A stretch of 64,000 bases of DNA from Vanilla planifolia. Its lineage: Eukaryota > Streptophyta > Magnoliopsida > Asparagales > Orchidaceae. Shown piece after piece: positions 1 to 15,180 of the stretch. The notes under the pieces are model-generated. The model had not been told where the DNA came from and searched no databases. It saw only the letters and a list, made by a program, of their open reading frames with translations. Position numbers and translations under genes: made by a program. How positions within the stretch are numbered: position 1 is the first letter of the stretch; every line of letters starts with the position of its first letter. The stretch spans positions 1,018,983 through 1,082,982 of the forward strand of contig JAIUJO010000157.1 in assembly GCA_023846275.1 (NCBI GenBank), in the 5' to 3' direction.

Positions 1-724
1 AATGCAAACATCTACTAAATTTGATAGAGCTCATTAGTCATGTCCAATTGCATATGTTTTTTTTATCAGGCCTCGTATGGAATTACTAAAGTTAGAACAA
101 TAAATCAACTCAAATAATAAAAATGTATTATTTTAGGGTTATGAAAATATATATTAAAACATCAAAGAGGTAAATTCAAGCATAGTAATACAACTGAATA
201 AAAAGCAATGCAAATATCACATGAATAAGGAATTAGAGTTACATAGTAAAATAACAAAATTGAAGTAAAAATTTTAAAGAAAAGTGATAAATTATATGTG
301 GTAAAAATTTCAAAACATTAAGGTGGTGGAGTATAAATATATATAAACGAATATTTAGTTGCAGAGAGTTTACCAAGATAAATCCTATTATAGTTATTTT
401 ATCATGACCAAATCTCGTATTTGATTACTAGAAAATTAAAATATTGAATAAATAAATAAATAATTACAGATAATTATTTATTTATAAAGTAAATATAAAT
501 TAAAGTTGATTTGAGAAAATTTAAAGCTATAAAATGAAGCACAATAAAAATGTTGTAATGATCACACGAGAGAACATTTAGACTCATATAAAAATATAAC
601 AATGGGAACAAAAAAAATTTTAATAATTGAGATTAATCACATTGGAAATTTCCTTTAAAAACTATTGAAGAGATTGAGTGCAACAACCTCCATTATTGAA
701 TCAGTTACAAAGAAAAACTCCTCT
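1..724 (-). repeat. Satellite block 1, reverse orientation (about 2 monomers)
   Basis: AT-rich noncoding repeat. It carries the same box order as the 7.6-19.6 kb block: an 'agctcat...gtccaa' box near 28, an 'aattact...' box near 80, an 'atatattaaa' box near 150, a 'cacacgagag' box near 565, and a 'gattgagtgcaacaacctc' box near 673. The direction is opposite to the block that follows at about 773. The array probably continues beyond the left edge of the window. No ORF of note. Confidence 0.75.
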
Positions 725-772
725 TAAACCCTTTAAAATCGTTAAAAAAATCATCATAAACCCTTTAAAATC
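725..772. repeat. Direct repeat at a satellite orientation switch
   Basis: The 16-bp word TAAACCCTTTAAAATC occurs exactly at 725-740 and again at 757-772, a period of 32 bp. It sits where the satellite changes from reverse to forward orientation, between a reverse 'gattgagtgcaacaacctc' box near 673 and a forward 'gatcaataatgttacac' box near 791. Confidence 0.8.
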
Positions 773-3700
773 TTTCAAAACTTATTTCATGATCAATAAT
801 GTTACACTAGAGCCCCTTAGTATCCTAGAAAGAAATTGTCCTATAAATTTTATCTGATTTCTTCAAATGTTTTGTTTTAACATTGTTATAATATTATAAA
901 ACTCTTAATTTCTTCATGTTGCTTGTAACATCCTTATAATTCAGTTATATAACATCATTTCAATTTCACTTATTTAAATTTTGATTTATATATTTTCTCA
1001 ATATTAAAATACCAATTCGTTATTATTTATGCCTATTTTCTTTGATAATCAATAATAATTCTAAATGTGTTTCAATCGGCACAAAACAAACGTCACTAGA
1101 CTCATCTCTAGAAGCTCTATTCAATTAAATATTTATTAAAATTTTAAATGGTTTTTTTTATTCCATTGGTATATTTTCAAGTCATTTCAATTTGTACCTA
1201 ATTGGATGATCATGGATGTTTGTGTTAATCTCCTTAGTATCATTGAATGCAAGTTTCCCAAATAGTTTATGTATATCTTAAAATTTTTTTCTTGATTTTG
1301 TTTTTTAACAATGACACTCTAGTTGTCCCCTAAATTGGGCTTTTGTATAATTTATTATGTTAAGATAATAATTTATTGTCATTTATTATCATTGATTTTA
1401 ATTATTTATAGTAATTATGAACGAGGTCTATCGAAGATATAGAGAACCTTTTTGCATTCGCTATTATGAGTTCTATACAATTCAATATTTATTTTAAATT
1501 TTTTTTTGGGCATATGTTAATAGATATTTTGATTAATTCTTAATTCGATAGTCATGGATACAGTATTAGATCTCCTTAACATCTTGGAATGTAATGCTTT
1601 ATAGTTTATCTCATTTCTTCAAATTGTTTGTAAGATTTGGGTATATTATGATGAAACTCTAATTCACTTGTCATGTGACCTTTAAAATGTCCTTATTTGG
1701 CTATATTGCATAGCCTTAATCTGCGACATTTAAGACATAACATGCATTCACATAATGTTAAAAAAAATTATCTATTATTATTTAAACTTATTTAACATGG
1801 TAATTTGACATAATTCAAAATGAGGTTCAATTGGGAAACATAAAATGTCATTTAACTCATCTTCATGGCTTTATCCAATCAAATATTTATTTTTAAAATT
1901 TTAAATTATTTGCTTTCTACTACTTTCTCATTCTTTGTTATTTTAGTTCATACCTGATTTTGACATTTTTTAAATTTTACTTTTCCTCCCATTATTTTCT
2001 TGGAATTCTATGTTCGAATACAATTTACTTAATTTTTTCAACTTTTTCTACTTTGATCGAGTTATATTACCACATAAATCTAAATCCCTAGGCCTATGGA
2101 AATTACATTACTTTGATTGGTTTATATTATATTGCTTCTATTGATCACATTTTTCTTTTAATATATAATATATCATATTAAAAAACTAATTAATTATTAT
2201 TTATGCTTATTTACATTTGTCATTCTTAATATATTCAATTGAGGCCTATTCAAGAAAAAAAATCGTTTAACTCATCTTGATGAGATCAATCTAATTAAAT
2301 ATTCATTTTAAAATTTTTAAATTTTTTACTTTCTACGGCTTTGATGGTCTTTTTGACACATTTCTATTTATATTAAAGTTAATTTAGTTTGTTTTACTTG
2401 ATGTCCTTTTACATTAGAAATCAACTTTCTAATAAAATTTATATCATTTCTACTTTATTACATATCTTCTTAATATTTAAATATTTATTAAGAATTTTTT
2501 TTGTTTCATAATTTTCTAATCAATAGTAATTCTAAATGTCATACATTTTCATTTAATAGATGTCTTTGCAGTCATTTGGATAGGCTCTATACAATTGAAA
2601 ATTCACCGACAAAATTTTAAATATTTTGGTTTTTATATCTTTGGCAAACATTATGATATTTTTTACTCATAGTTGATTTGACAGCGAAAGATGTTATTTT
2701 ATACTATTTAGTTACATGGAATACATATTTGTCAGTTCTATTTAGAATTTTTATTTAATTTTATTACTTTTATTTCATTATATTTCTATATAACTCTAAT
2801 TCATCTCTCATGTGACCTTCATATCTCATTCATTTTTATGTTATATAAGTTCAAATTTTGTCATTGAAGCTTTAATACATATATTCAAAAAAATTTAAAA
2901 TAATCATTGATTATTATTTATATAAATTTTCTTTTGAACAATACTTGATCAAAGTAAAAGAATTATTGTTTAACTGATCATGTTTAGTTTTATAAAAAAA
3001 AATATTTCGTTTTAAAGTTTTAAATATTTTGGTTTCTTTTGCTTTGGTACTGCTAGCAATTTATTTTAACAAGTACATGGTTCGATGATCAATGATGTTA
3101 CTTAAGATTTCTTAGTATCTTGAAATGCTACTTTCAAAAATAATTCATCTTAGCTTTGACTTTGTTAAATTACTATGTAACTCTAAATGTCTTGTCTTGT
3201 GGTCCTTATATTATTAATTATGCTTAATTTGGCATTTGATAATAGTTTCAAACAAGGTCCAATTAAGATGAAACAAATGTTGCTAGACTCATCTCAATGA
3301 ACTCTATCTAATTAATAACTCATTTAAATATTTTTTGTCATACTTATGAGGCATATTTACTAGTTCATCATTTCATATTCTATAATGTTACACTACATCA
3401 CCTTAGTATAATGGAATTCAACTTTGCCAAATAATTTAAATGATTAGATTAAATTCCTTTGATTTAACAAAATTGTTATGAAACTCTAATTCTCTACTTG
3501 TGTGGCATTTATCTTTTTATGGTTAAGTTAAATTACATTCCTTAAATTTATGTCATTTTAGCTTTAATACATATTTTTAATACACTAATCATTTTTTATT
3601 TTTATTTTCTTATTTGATAACTCATAATAATTCCAAATGAGGTCTAATGTAGATAACTAAAACTTCATTAGACTAACCTTAATGAGTACTATCGAATGAA

Positions 3701-6700
3701 ATTTTTTTTTAAATTTGTAGGCATTTCTTTCGAATATTTTTACATGCTTTATGAGAAAGTTTGATTCATATATGATTTTTGGATTGAGGATGTCACAGTT
3801 CGCATTAACATCCTAAAATACAACTTTTCTGTGTAATTTTATCTCGTTTATCTTGAATAACGGTGTTACAATATATCATCTTATAATCTTGCAATGCAAT
3901 TTCCTTGTGATGTAATCTTCATTTGAGCTTTAATATTTATTTACAAAATATTTATATAATGATTTGTTATTATTTAAACTTATTAATTTTTTAATTATAG
4001 TAATTAAAAAATTTTGTTTAATTTGAAATTATGTTTTATCTTCTTCAAAATCTTTTATTTCCTATTATTCTTTCCTACTTTATAGAATATTTTTATTTAT
4101 ACCATATGTGATGATAAAGGACATTACACATGATACTTATAAAATTTTGGAATGCAATATTTTGGGAAAACATATCATATTTCTTCAAACTTTACACTAT
4201 TGTTTTATAATATTATTTTATAATTCTAAATCTCCTCAGTATAACCTTTAATACTTTTTAATTTGCTATATTACATTGATTAAAATTTTTTTATTCATGA
4301 TTTAGTACATATTTATTTAACATTAAATTGTAATTTTCTTATTATTTATTCTAAGTCTCTTAAAATCATATAAATTTCAAACAAGATCTAATTCAGAAGA
4401 AAAAAACGTCATTCAAATCGTCTGTATGACCTGTATCTATGTAAATATTATTTTCCCTATTTGTAAATAGTTTCTTTTTTAAAGGTTTTGAACATTTTAT
4501 GATAAATATTTTGTTGTACATTTTCTAATGATTAAGAAAGTTACATGATCTCTTTAGTACCAATAATTGCAATATCCTTTAAAAAATTATGTGATTTCAT
4601 TAATTTTTTAATTATTTACATTACTATGTACCCTAAATCTCGTCATTCGTGTGTTCATGCTTTTGTTTTATTGTGTTACACTTTTTTTTATTTATCTTAT
4701 TTTAGCATTAATACATATTTAAGAAATACTAAAACATTACTTTGTTATTATTTATGCTTATAAACTTTGATAATACACAAAAAGTTTGAACAAGATCTCA
4801 TTGAGATGAAACAAATATTGTTGAACTCCCCTGATGTGTAACTTAATATTCATTTCTATTTTTTTGAGTATGTTAGTTTTTTTGGAATTGTTTTCTTTGT
4901 CAGGAAATTTGTTTCATACTACTTTTAGTATTTTGTATTAAAACTTTTTTTGGCATATATGATCTTATTTTTGTAAATGTTTTTCTTTTAGTTAATTATA
5001 TTAGTATGACTCTCAAAATCTTTTCTTGCTTGACCCTTATAGAGTTTTGTATTACACTGCATTATTTTATCAAATTTTAGGTTTTCATATAATTACATAA
5101 TTGAAAAATAATAACTTATGATTATTTCCACTTATTTACCTAGTTGTTAAAAGAAATTCCAAACAAGGATCAATCAAGATCAAACAAATATCTTAAGGCT
5201 TGCCTCAACTAGTTCTGTTCAATTAAAAAATGATTTTCTATATTTCTAGGCATTTTATTTTCTTCTATTTTGACAAGTTTTATACAACATTATTTTTAAT
5301 ACCTAATTTCATGAAAAAGGATATTAAATTAAATTTTCTTAGTAATATGAAATGATACTTTCTCATACAATTATGCCATTCATTTAAATTTTTTGCTTTG
5401 ATTTCATTAAATACAATAAAACTCTAAAGCAACTCTTGAACAACTTATACATAGCTATTTTTTTATCATATTACATTACTTCAATTATCTCATTTAAGAT
5501 TTAATATATATACTTAATGTTAAATTAATAATTTGGTACTATTTAATTATATTATTTTTGGTAATTCATAGTTATCCAAAAAATTACCAATTAAGACATA
5601 ACAAATATCATTTTGTTAATTTCACCAAGCTCTATTTACTGAACTATTCAATTGCACAAACACACACATACACACATATATTTATATATATTATTTAGTT
5701 ATTTTCTTGTTTTAAAAGACATTTTTAAATTTTTTGTTAATTTTACATAGTGAATGTTGCACTTGATCTCTTCAAAATCATTGAATGCAACTTTCTTGTG
5801 TAATTTATCATATTTTTGGGATGTTTTGTTTTGATTTCATGGTATTACAATAAAATTCAATTATCCTCCCATGTGACTTTTACATCGCTTAGTTTTAGAT
5901 ACATTAGATTGCCTAAATTGATTTCATTTTAACTTTATTATATTGTTCTTAATTTTTAAAACATAATTTATTTTTTCTTTTTCTTTTTTTATCTAATTAA
6001 GTTATAGTAATTCAAAATGATGCTCAAATAGAATGAAACAAAAATCACTGCATTAATCTTAAAAAGATCAATCTATTAAAATATTAGCTTTTATATTCTT
6101 AGATATTTTATTTTCAAAGGTTATTTATGCTTTATGACTTATTTTAACTTCTACTTAATTGAACTATTAATAATATTACTTTAATTGTCCATACCATCTT
6201 GGAATGCTACCTTGCTACATAACTTAAGTTATTTCCTCAACATTTCACTTTTATTTTATCAAATATATGTAGCTGTGAAGCTCACATATCAGCATTTGAA
6301 CTGCTTTTAATTATTAAATCATATCACTTCAATTTATTTTCCTTTAACTTTAATATATATTTAATAAAAAATTAAAGAAAAATATAAATATTATTTAGGC
6401 TTATTTAATTTTCTAATTTGTAGTAATTTCAAATAAGGCTTAGTGAAGACAAAAGAAATGTTATTTGGAATGTCTCAGTGAGCTTAATCTAATAACAAAT
6501 TCGTTTTATATTTATTTAGATATTTTATTTTTTGTGTTAAAATTATTTAATGGACATTTCAATTTATACCTGATTTCACGGTTAAGGATGCCACACATGA
6601 TCTCCTTAGTTTCTTTAAATTTTTCATCTGAAATTTTTTATAATACTACATAATTGTAAATCTCAGCTCAAGTTACGTATACATCACTTGTGTTTCACTA

Positions 6701-7625
6701 TATCATTTTGCTTCCATTTCACTTTTTCCTGTTTTACTATATCTTTAATTCATATTAAAAGAATAACTCATTATTATTTGTGCTTATTTACTTCAAAATT
6801 CATAGTGATTTTTGATGATTTATGAACTCATTGAAAAAAATTTTGTTGTACTCATTTCAAAATTAACTTTGTATTTGAATATTTATTTTATTTCTTAAAT
6901 TTTTTTCATTGATTTGTCATTTTTATGATAATTTTTTATTTGTAGCTAATTTGATGATCAAAGACATTACTATTAATATCCATTTTAACTTAGCATATAT
7001 TTTTTCCACAAATTTAATCTCATTTCTTCAAAATTTTTTCTTCGGTTTGTATACATTATAGTGAAACTTGAATTCTTCTATTATTTTGCATTTAAATTAC
7101 TTTCATTTGATTACAATTATTTTTTCAATTTTTCTTATTTTAATTTATTATATATTTATGTAGTATTTTAAATTTAATTTATTTTTTGTTATGGTTATTT
7201 ATTTTTGTAACTTTCAATAATTTCAAATGAGCTCTGCTTGAGAAAAAACTAAAGTTAGGGTACTCAATCGGACGTGCTCTATAGAATTTAAAGTTCATTT
7301 TTAAACTTTTAAATTTCTTTCAAATATCTTTAACATCTTTTATGATACATTTTTATTTATAACTATTTTATTAGTTGTAGATTTAGGTACCTTGGAAAGG
7401 AAATTTATTATGTAATTTATCTCATTTCTGTCAATTTTTTTCTTTTATGTATCTGTAAAACTCAAATTCATCTCTCATGTGACCTTTACAATCCCTTCAT
7501 ATTTTTATATCAAGTTGCCTCAATTTATCACGTTTAAACTTTAATATATATCCATTATATAAAAATAATTATTTGTCACATTCTATTGTTACATGTGTTT
7601 TTCTAATTTGAAAGTCATAGTAACT
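773..7625 (+). repeat. Satellite block 2, forward orientation, monomer about 390 bp
   Basis: About 17-18 diverged monomers. The repeated box 'aa(a/c)(a/g)aggtctaat..agatgaaacaaa' recurs near 1,060, 1,415, 1,815, 2,230, 2,530, 2,940, 3,250, 3,635, 4,380, 4,790, 5,160, 5,575, 6,020, 6,430 and 7,225. Each copy is followed by a 'gactcatc..gatgagctctatctaatt' box, then 'gatgttacac..gatctccttagtatcttggaatgcaac', then 'ctcatgtgacctttacatc', then 'attattatttatgcttattt'. Spacing varies from about 300 to 440 bp, averaging close to 390. Short ORFs inside (for example 4545-4763 and 6465-6653) are not shared between monomers, so this is noncoding. Divergence between monomers is high, suggesting an old array no longer being homogenised. 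Confidence 0.9.
5655..5692. repeat. CA/TA microsatellite
   Basis: Short low-complexity run of CA then TA dinucleotides inside one satellite monomer. Confidence 0.85.
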
Positions 7626-10600
7626 CTTAAATACTTAATTAGATTGAGCCCATCTAGATGTGTCCAATGACATTTTTTCCATTGATATCCAACCTCATTT
7701 TAAGTTATTATCAATTATCAAAATATATAAGCTTAAGTAATAATAATTTAATATTTTATAATATCATAAATATATATTAAAGTTAAAAATATTTGAATTG
7801 ATGGGTTAAAATATAGCATAATAAAAGGGACAGAAAGGCTAAAAGAGAGGAGAAATAGTACTTATAAAAAAATACGAAAATCTATAGAAAAAATGAATTG
7901 ATTAAATAAACTATATGGGACATCTACTTTATGAGATACTAAGGGATCAAGTATAACATCATCAATCATTAAATCAAATATGAAATATTAATCACTAGTA
8001 AAGTATGTGAAATGCTTAGAAAAATGATTTAAAAAACTTAAAAATAAATATTTAAAAGATATAGTTTGCCTAGTTTAGTCCAATGATGATTTTCTTCATA
8101 TCGACCAAATCTCGTTTGGAATTACCATGTGTTATAGAATTAAAAATTATAAGTAGTAATAAATTATTACTTTATTATTAACAAAATAAATATTTTATTT
8201 GAAATTGAAAAATCTGAATTAATGTAGCATAACAACATCAAAAAATTGTAATGGTCCCACAATAAAAGAACTAGTGCTTTACAAAAATATAACTAAATCA
8301 AAGCAAAAAATTTGAATAAATGATATAAATGGTAAGGGAAAGCAAAATCCTAAGATTTTAATGTCATTAAGTATAACATTCCTGATTATCAAATCATGTT
8401 CGAATCGATTGGCCTTGTTAAGTGCATCAAAAAAATAAAAATTAAAAAATATTTAGTAATATTGAAGAAAATATTAATTTGAAAGAAATTGTCAAAATGT
8501 GTCCAACAACATTTGTTTTTTTTTGCTCATAGCACAATTTGAATTTCTATGAATTAACTAATTAAACAAGTATAAAACAACAAAATTATTCTTTTATTAT
8601 TAAGGAATATTATATTAAAGCTAAAATGAGATAAATTGAAGCAAATAAAATAAAATAAAATAAATTCTTACATAATAAAAGTTTTATAATGAAATATTAC
8701 CAAAAGAAAATCAAAGTAAAATGTGGGAAAAATGTTATAAGTTGTATATGGAGGTATCAAGGAGATATTAAGACATTATTAATCATAAAATGAGATACAA
8801 ATCAAAATATCTTACAAATTATGCAAAAACACTAGAAATTAAAAATTCTTTTAAATACACAAAAAGATATTTGTAACTAGACGAAGCTCATCAAAGTGAG
8901 AACATTGACACTAGTTTCTTTTAGAAATATTATGAATTATCAGAGTTAATGATAAGTAATGATAATTTTTTTATAAAGTTTAAATAAGATAAAGTGAAGC
9001 AAAATAATATGAATGAATAAAAATGATAAAATGTTCACCTAAGGGTAGAATTAGAGTTTCTCAATAATATAACTAAATCAATTCACAGCATTTGAAGAAG
9101 TGAGATTAATTAAGATGAGAAGTTAAATGAAAATATACTAAGTACATTGAATGTAACATTGTCGATCATTAAAATAAGTAAAATTTTAAATGTTTCATAA
9201 AGTGTGTTAGAACTCTAAAAAACGTTTTTCTCCTTTATGTACAAATTAATACAAACTAGTATTTAATATCACATAGCATGTTTATTTCATCAACATAAAA
9301 TCTCATTGGATTTATTACTAATTACCAAAGTAATTAAAAAATCATTAAAATAAATTAAGTTAATATTAAAGGGTAGATGAGAAAAAGTTAAAAGAATATA
9401 ATATAATCAAATAAAAGAAATGTTAAGGTCAACTAAAAGGAATGTTTTGGTTTCATAGTAATATAACCAAATCAAAGAAAAACATTTGATGTAATGAGAA
9501 GAATTGCTTATGAAGTTCAATTCCAGGGTATTACTAAAAATATCTTATTAAGATTTTAAAAATTAGGTCCAAATAAAATTATGTTTTTAAGAGTTTAAAA
9601 ATCATAGACTATAAAAACCATCAAGAATTTAAAAACGAAAAATTAATTTGATGGGGCTCATTGATACTATATTTGCAAGACTATTTGCTTTATCTATTTT
9701 TGACCTCGTTACACATTACTACAATTCACAAATAAAATAAATAATAATAGCATTAAATTATTACTTTCATATTTGATTAATGTCTGATAATACTAAAATT
9801 ACATAAACTAAAGGTAGATATTATAACAAAATAAAAGTTATAGAAACGTCACATAAGGGAAGAATTCAAGTAGTATAACTAAATAAAGGCAAGCAATTTT
9901 AAGAAATCAAATATATGGTGAAGAAAACTTGATGTTTAAGATACTAAGGTCATTCAATAACATCCTCTATCATTAAGTAAGATATGTATAAAAATATCTC
10001 TTAAGGTGCCTCAAATTTTAAGAAACAAAATATTTAAAAATGTTGAAGTTAATATTTAATTAGAAAGAGCTCTTCGAAACAAACATAATGATAATTTCTT
10101 CATCTTGTTTTGAACTTGTTTCAATTTACCATAAATTACTAAGTTAAATAAAAATAAAAAACAATAAAGTACTTTTTAGATGTTAGGTGAAACATAAGGT
10201 ATGTCATAAGGTATGTCAAAATCCATGAAAATAAAATATTTCAAAATGTTCCAAAAACAATTTAATTAAAAAGAGCTTCTAGAATTAAGACTAGTGATGT
10301 TTGTTTTGTTTCAATCAGACCTTATTCTGAAATACTATAAATTTAAAAATTGAGTAATCATAGACAAAACAAGTAGTGTTTTAATATTAAGGAAACCTAT
10401 ATTAAGGATAGAATAAGATAAATTTGAATAAATATAATATAATAAAACTAATATGAAGCAAAGGTCACATCATAGGACAATTAGTTTTTTAAAATAATAT
10501 AAATAAAATAAAGCTCAAAATTTTATGAAATTGGAAAACTTTTACATAAACCTCACAATACAAGATACAAAGGAGAGAGAGAAAAACATCCTTAATTATT

Positions 10601-13600
10601 AAATAATGTACAAATCAAAGTTTCTTATAAAATATGATAAAATATTAAAATATAAATAATTTTTAAAAAATGTACATTTAATTAAATGAAACTCACAAAG
10701 ACATGTCCAATGATGTTTGTTTTATCTTAATCGAATCTCACTTAGAATTAATGTGAATTATCAAAAAAATTAAGCAAAAATAGAAAACTATTATTTTAAT
10801 AATAACAAAATTTATATTAAATTTGAAGTTAGAGAAATTCAAGAAAAGTAATGTATAACAAAATTAATGTGACGTAGGTCACACAAGAGGAGATTTAAAG
10901 TTACATATAATAGACAAAATAAAAGAAAAAATTGAAGAAAATGAGAAAAATATTGTTTAACAACTTTTATTCCAAGATATTAATTAGATCAAGTTTAAGA
11001 TTATCGGTCTTAAAATATTGTACTATTTGAAAAAGTTTTTGAAGCATGTTATACTTGAAAAAATAGTAATATTTAAAACATAATACAACTTTAATTAGAT
11101 CTAGGCTATTAAGTAGAGTCTAGCAACCAATAGTTCACGTGCAAGTGAGCTCATTCTAAAATACTATTGTTTTTTGATGTAGATAAATAATAATGAATTA
11201 ATTTGTTTAATAAAACTTAAAAAGTGAAATAAGATAAGTTGTAGGAATATAATATATGCCAATAAAAGTAATATGAAAATAAAATATTTAAAAAATATAA
11301 AAATAAATATCGACTTAATGCTTTTTAATGCCAGTCTATCGATGTAGGTTTAAACTCAATTAGGCCTCATCAGTAATTATTGTGAATTATAAAATAAACT
11401 TTGCATAACTAAGAATGAATGATAATTTTCATATTTATTGAACAAATAACAATGTCAAAATTAAATAGATTTAACTATTGTAATATAACAATATCAAAGC
11501 ATTGTTAAAGTCACATAAAAAAGATTTATGTTTTTGTAGAAATAAACAAAATAAAATTAAAAAAATTGATGAAATGAGATAATGGTTTGAGAAAAGTTTT
11601 ATTCCAAGAAACTAAGATGATCAAGTGTAACACACTCAATTTTCAAATAAGGTACAAATCGGTGTATCTCGCATGCCATGCCAACACTATAGAAAATTAA
11701 TTATTTAAAAATATAAAAATTTATAGCTTGTTGTGTAAAGGGAGTCAAGATGAGTCGAATGACGTTTGTTTGTCTTGATCACACCTTGTTTGAAATTACT
11801 ACAAATTGCTAAATTAATATGCAAAAATAAGGGCAAATATTATTACAATTTTAGGAAAACATATATTAAAGCAAAAATAAGATAAATTGAATGAAAATAA
11901 TATAAAATAAAATAAAAGTAATCTAAATGTCACATAATAATAAAATTAGAAATACTTATCCCTAATTATACCAAAAAATAAATGAAAATTAAATGAAATG
12001 ACATAAATTATTTTAAAAAGTTACATTACAAGATATTAGGGAGACTGAATGCAATATCATTCATTATAAAATCAAGCATAAAAAAATTTCACATAAAGCA
12101 TACCAGAACATTAGAAAATAAGAAGTTACAGAGCTATATAAAAATTAATTATTTAGTGGGGAAACATTTTTTGACATGAATAAAAAATGTTTGTTTCACA
12201 TCCAAATTCATTAAGCACAAATAATATTAAGTAATTATTTTAATAAAACATAACTATATATTAATACTATAATGAGATAATTTGTAGAAATATAATATGA
12301 CAAAATGAAAGTAATTGAGAGGTTAGATGAAAAGAGAATAGTGTAGGAAGGAAGCATTCCAATATAGTTAGGGAGATCATGTGTAATATCATTGATCATC
12401 AAACTAAATAAAAGTAAAAATGTCCCAAAAAGTAAGCAAAACCCTTTAAAAAATTTAGTAATATTAAAGTTTAATATTTACTTGGTTGTAGCTTGTGAAG
12501 ATAAATTATAAAAAATTGTTTCGTCTTGGTCTCATCTCACTATGTATTACTATAAATAAACAAGAAAAAATAACACAAATAAAAAGAAATTACTATCATA
12601 CTTTTAAGTAGAAAGCTAAAACAAGGAAAATTGAAGAGATGTAATATCATCAAATAAAAATGATTTAAGAGTCACACGAGACGAGATTTAGAATTACAGT
12701 GTAATATAAGAAAATGAAAGTGAGAAAATGGAAAAGTATGATAAATCAGATAATAAAGTTGACATCCAAGGTACTAAGAATGTCAATGTAACACCCTCAA
12801 TTACTAAATAAATTGTGAACAAAAATAACTCCTAAAAAATGTCAAAAAAGAAAATAGAATTTTAAAACAATATTAAAATGAATATATAATTAAATAAATC
12901 ATGTAACGATAAGTTTAATGTGTTTGTTTCATCTCAATCTATCTGCATCATGAATAATTACAAATTGCCATACTAATTAAACACAAATAAAAAAATAATT
13001 ATTTTATTATTGAGTAATTATTTTTAAAGAAAAATGAGATAGTTTGAAACATTATATGATAACCAAATTGAAATCATATGGAGGTTACATTGGTTGAGAA
13101 TTAGAGTTCCATAGAGATATAACCAAATCAATGTCAAACACTACAATCTTACTTTAGATGATATTAATGTGTGTCATCCTCGATTCTCACAAGAGGTAGA
13201 AATTGAAATAACTTCTAATGTGAACTATAAACGTAGAAACAAAAATAAATAGAAATATAAAAATAGATATTTAACTATTTAGAGCACATTAAGAAGAATA
13301 CAATGTTTGCTTCCACTTTATTAGACATCACATGGAATTTTTCTATATTACCAAAGGAAATAAGCATAACTTTTATATAAATATAAAGAAAATAAATATT
13401 AAAAACTTAAAACTAAGATAAATTGAAGCATTGTAATATGACAAATTCTAAGCGATGTAATGGTAACATGAGAGAAGATTTGAAGTTACAACATAATGTA
13501 ACCAGCAAAACGAGAAAACTTTCAAAAAATGATGAAATTTATTGGATAATGTTGTATGAAAAAATAGTAAAATGGAAAAGGAGAGATCCTTGAACATCAA

Positions 13601-15160
13601 ATTTGGTACAGTGAAAACTTTCTCATAAATATCCTCAGCAACTAAAAATTAAATTTTTTCAAATTCAAAAAAAATATTTGATCAGATACAACTCATTAAG
13701 ATAAGTCTAACAACATTTGTTATAGCTAGATCTAATATCATTCTAAAATATAGTGAATTATGAAAGAAAATAAAAAAAATTATTGTTTTACTATCAAATA
13801 AATATATATTAAAATTAAAAATCAGGAAATAAAAAGAAATTTCATATGATCAAATGAAAGTGATGTAATAGTTAAATGTGACAAGATTTAGAGTTATATT
13901 GTAATATAACAAATTCAAAGGAAAAAAATTAAAGGAATCTCATAAATGGGGTGGTAAAGCTAGAGACTTAGATTTTTAAAAATACAATGTGCCAATATTA
14001 AAAATAATTAATAGATATCTATTTTGATAAAACTTTTCTAGAGAAGTTTTATGGTGCATTTCATGTCTTTGTAGAACATCATTTTGAATTACTTTGAATA
14101 ACAAAAATAGGTAAAAATAAATAATAAGAAATTATTATTTAATATTAAATAAATATATATTAAAGATAAAATAAGTTAAATTTAGGCAATTAAATCAAGG
14201 TAATCATAGCAATATAAATGTTGCACAAGAAAAATTTCAAAGCAAAGATTACACTATAGGATATTTCAAGTTTTATAGTTAAATAACAAAATGAAAGTGA
14301 AACCTTTGAAAAAAATGAGATAAATTACATTACAAAGTTGTAATAAGGGATACCTAAAGGATCAATTGTAATTATATAAGTAAATAAGCATAAATGAAAG
14401 CAATTACTATTTTAATATTAGGCATATTGTTTTCAAAATTAAAATAAGAAATATAGAAATAATGTAATAAAAGAAAATCAATTTGATGTAAGGGTAACAT
14501 AATAAATGATTAAAAATTATAGTATAATATGACTAAGTTAAAGAAAAAAATCGAGAAATAGCAAATTATATAAGAAAGTTATACTCGAAGAACGAAAGAA
14601 AATCATTTGTAACACCATCAATCATTAAATTACGATTAAATCAAAGAGTACTAAAACCTGAGAACTAAAATATTTAAATATAAAAAGATTATATTATTGG
14701 ATACAATACATCGAAGTGAGTACAATAATGATTGCTATCTCTAGTTGACATCATCTAAAATTATTATGATTTACCAAAATAAATAAATAATTATAGTTAT
14801 TATTTTTACTTTTAGTGAATATATAATAAAGTTTAAATGAGATCCGTTAATGCATTGCAATATAATCAAAGCAAAGTGATGTAAGGTTCACACTAGGAGA
14901 GGATTAGAGTTTCATAGTAATATAATAAAACTAACAAAAAAATCTAAAGAAATAAAGTAAATTGTGTTGGAATGTTGTATTCTAAGAGCTTAAAGTGATT
15001 GAGAGTAACAACTTTGATTATTAGGTCATTGATAAATAAAATACCTTGGGAAGATGTGTATTATAACATTTGTTTCATCTCCATGAATCTCTTTTTCAAT
15101 TACTACAAATTAACATTGCAACTAAATAAAAATAATAATTATCTATGAATTTAATATTTA

Positions 15161-15180
15161 TTATATATATATATATATTA
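15161..15180. repeat. (TA)n microsatellite
   Basis: Uninterrupted TA run inside a satellite monomer, in the AT-rich part that precedes the 'ttaaag' box. Confidence 0.85.

Noticed and set aside
4545..4763. 72-codon ORF in the satellite
   Set aside because: The frame is not shared by neighbouring monomers and its composition (I, F, Y, L, S) is what translated AT-rich repeats give.
6465..6653. 62-codon ORF in the satellite
   Set aside because: Not conserved between monomers; a chance frame.
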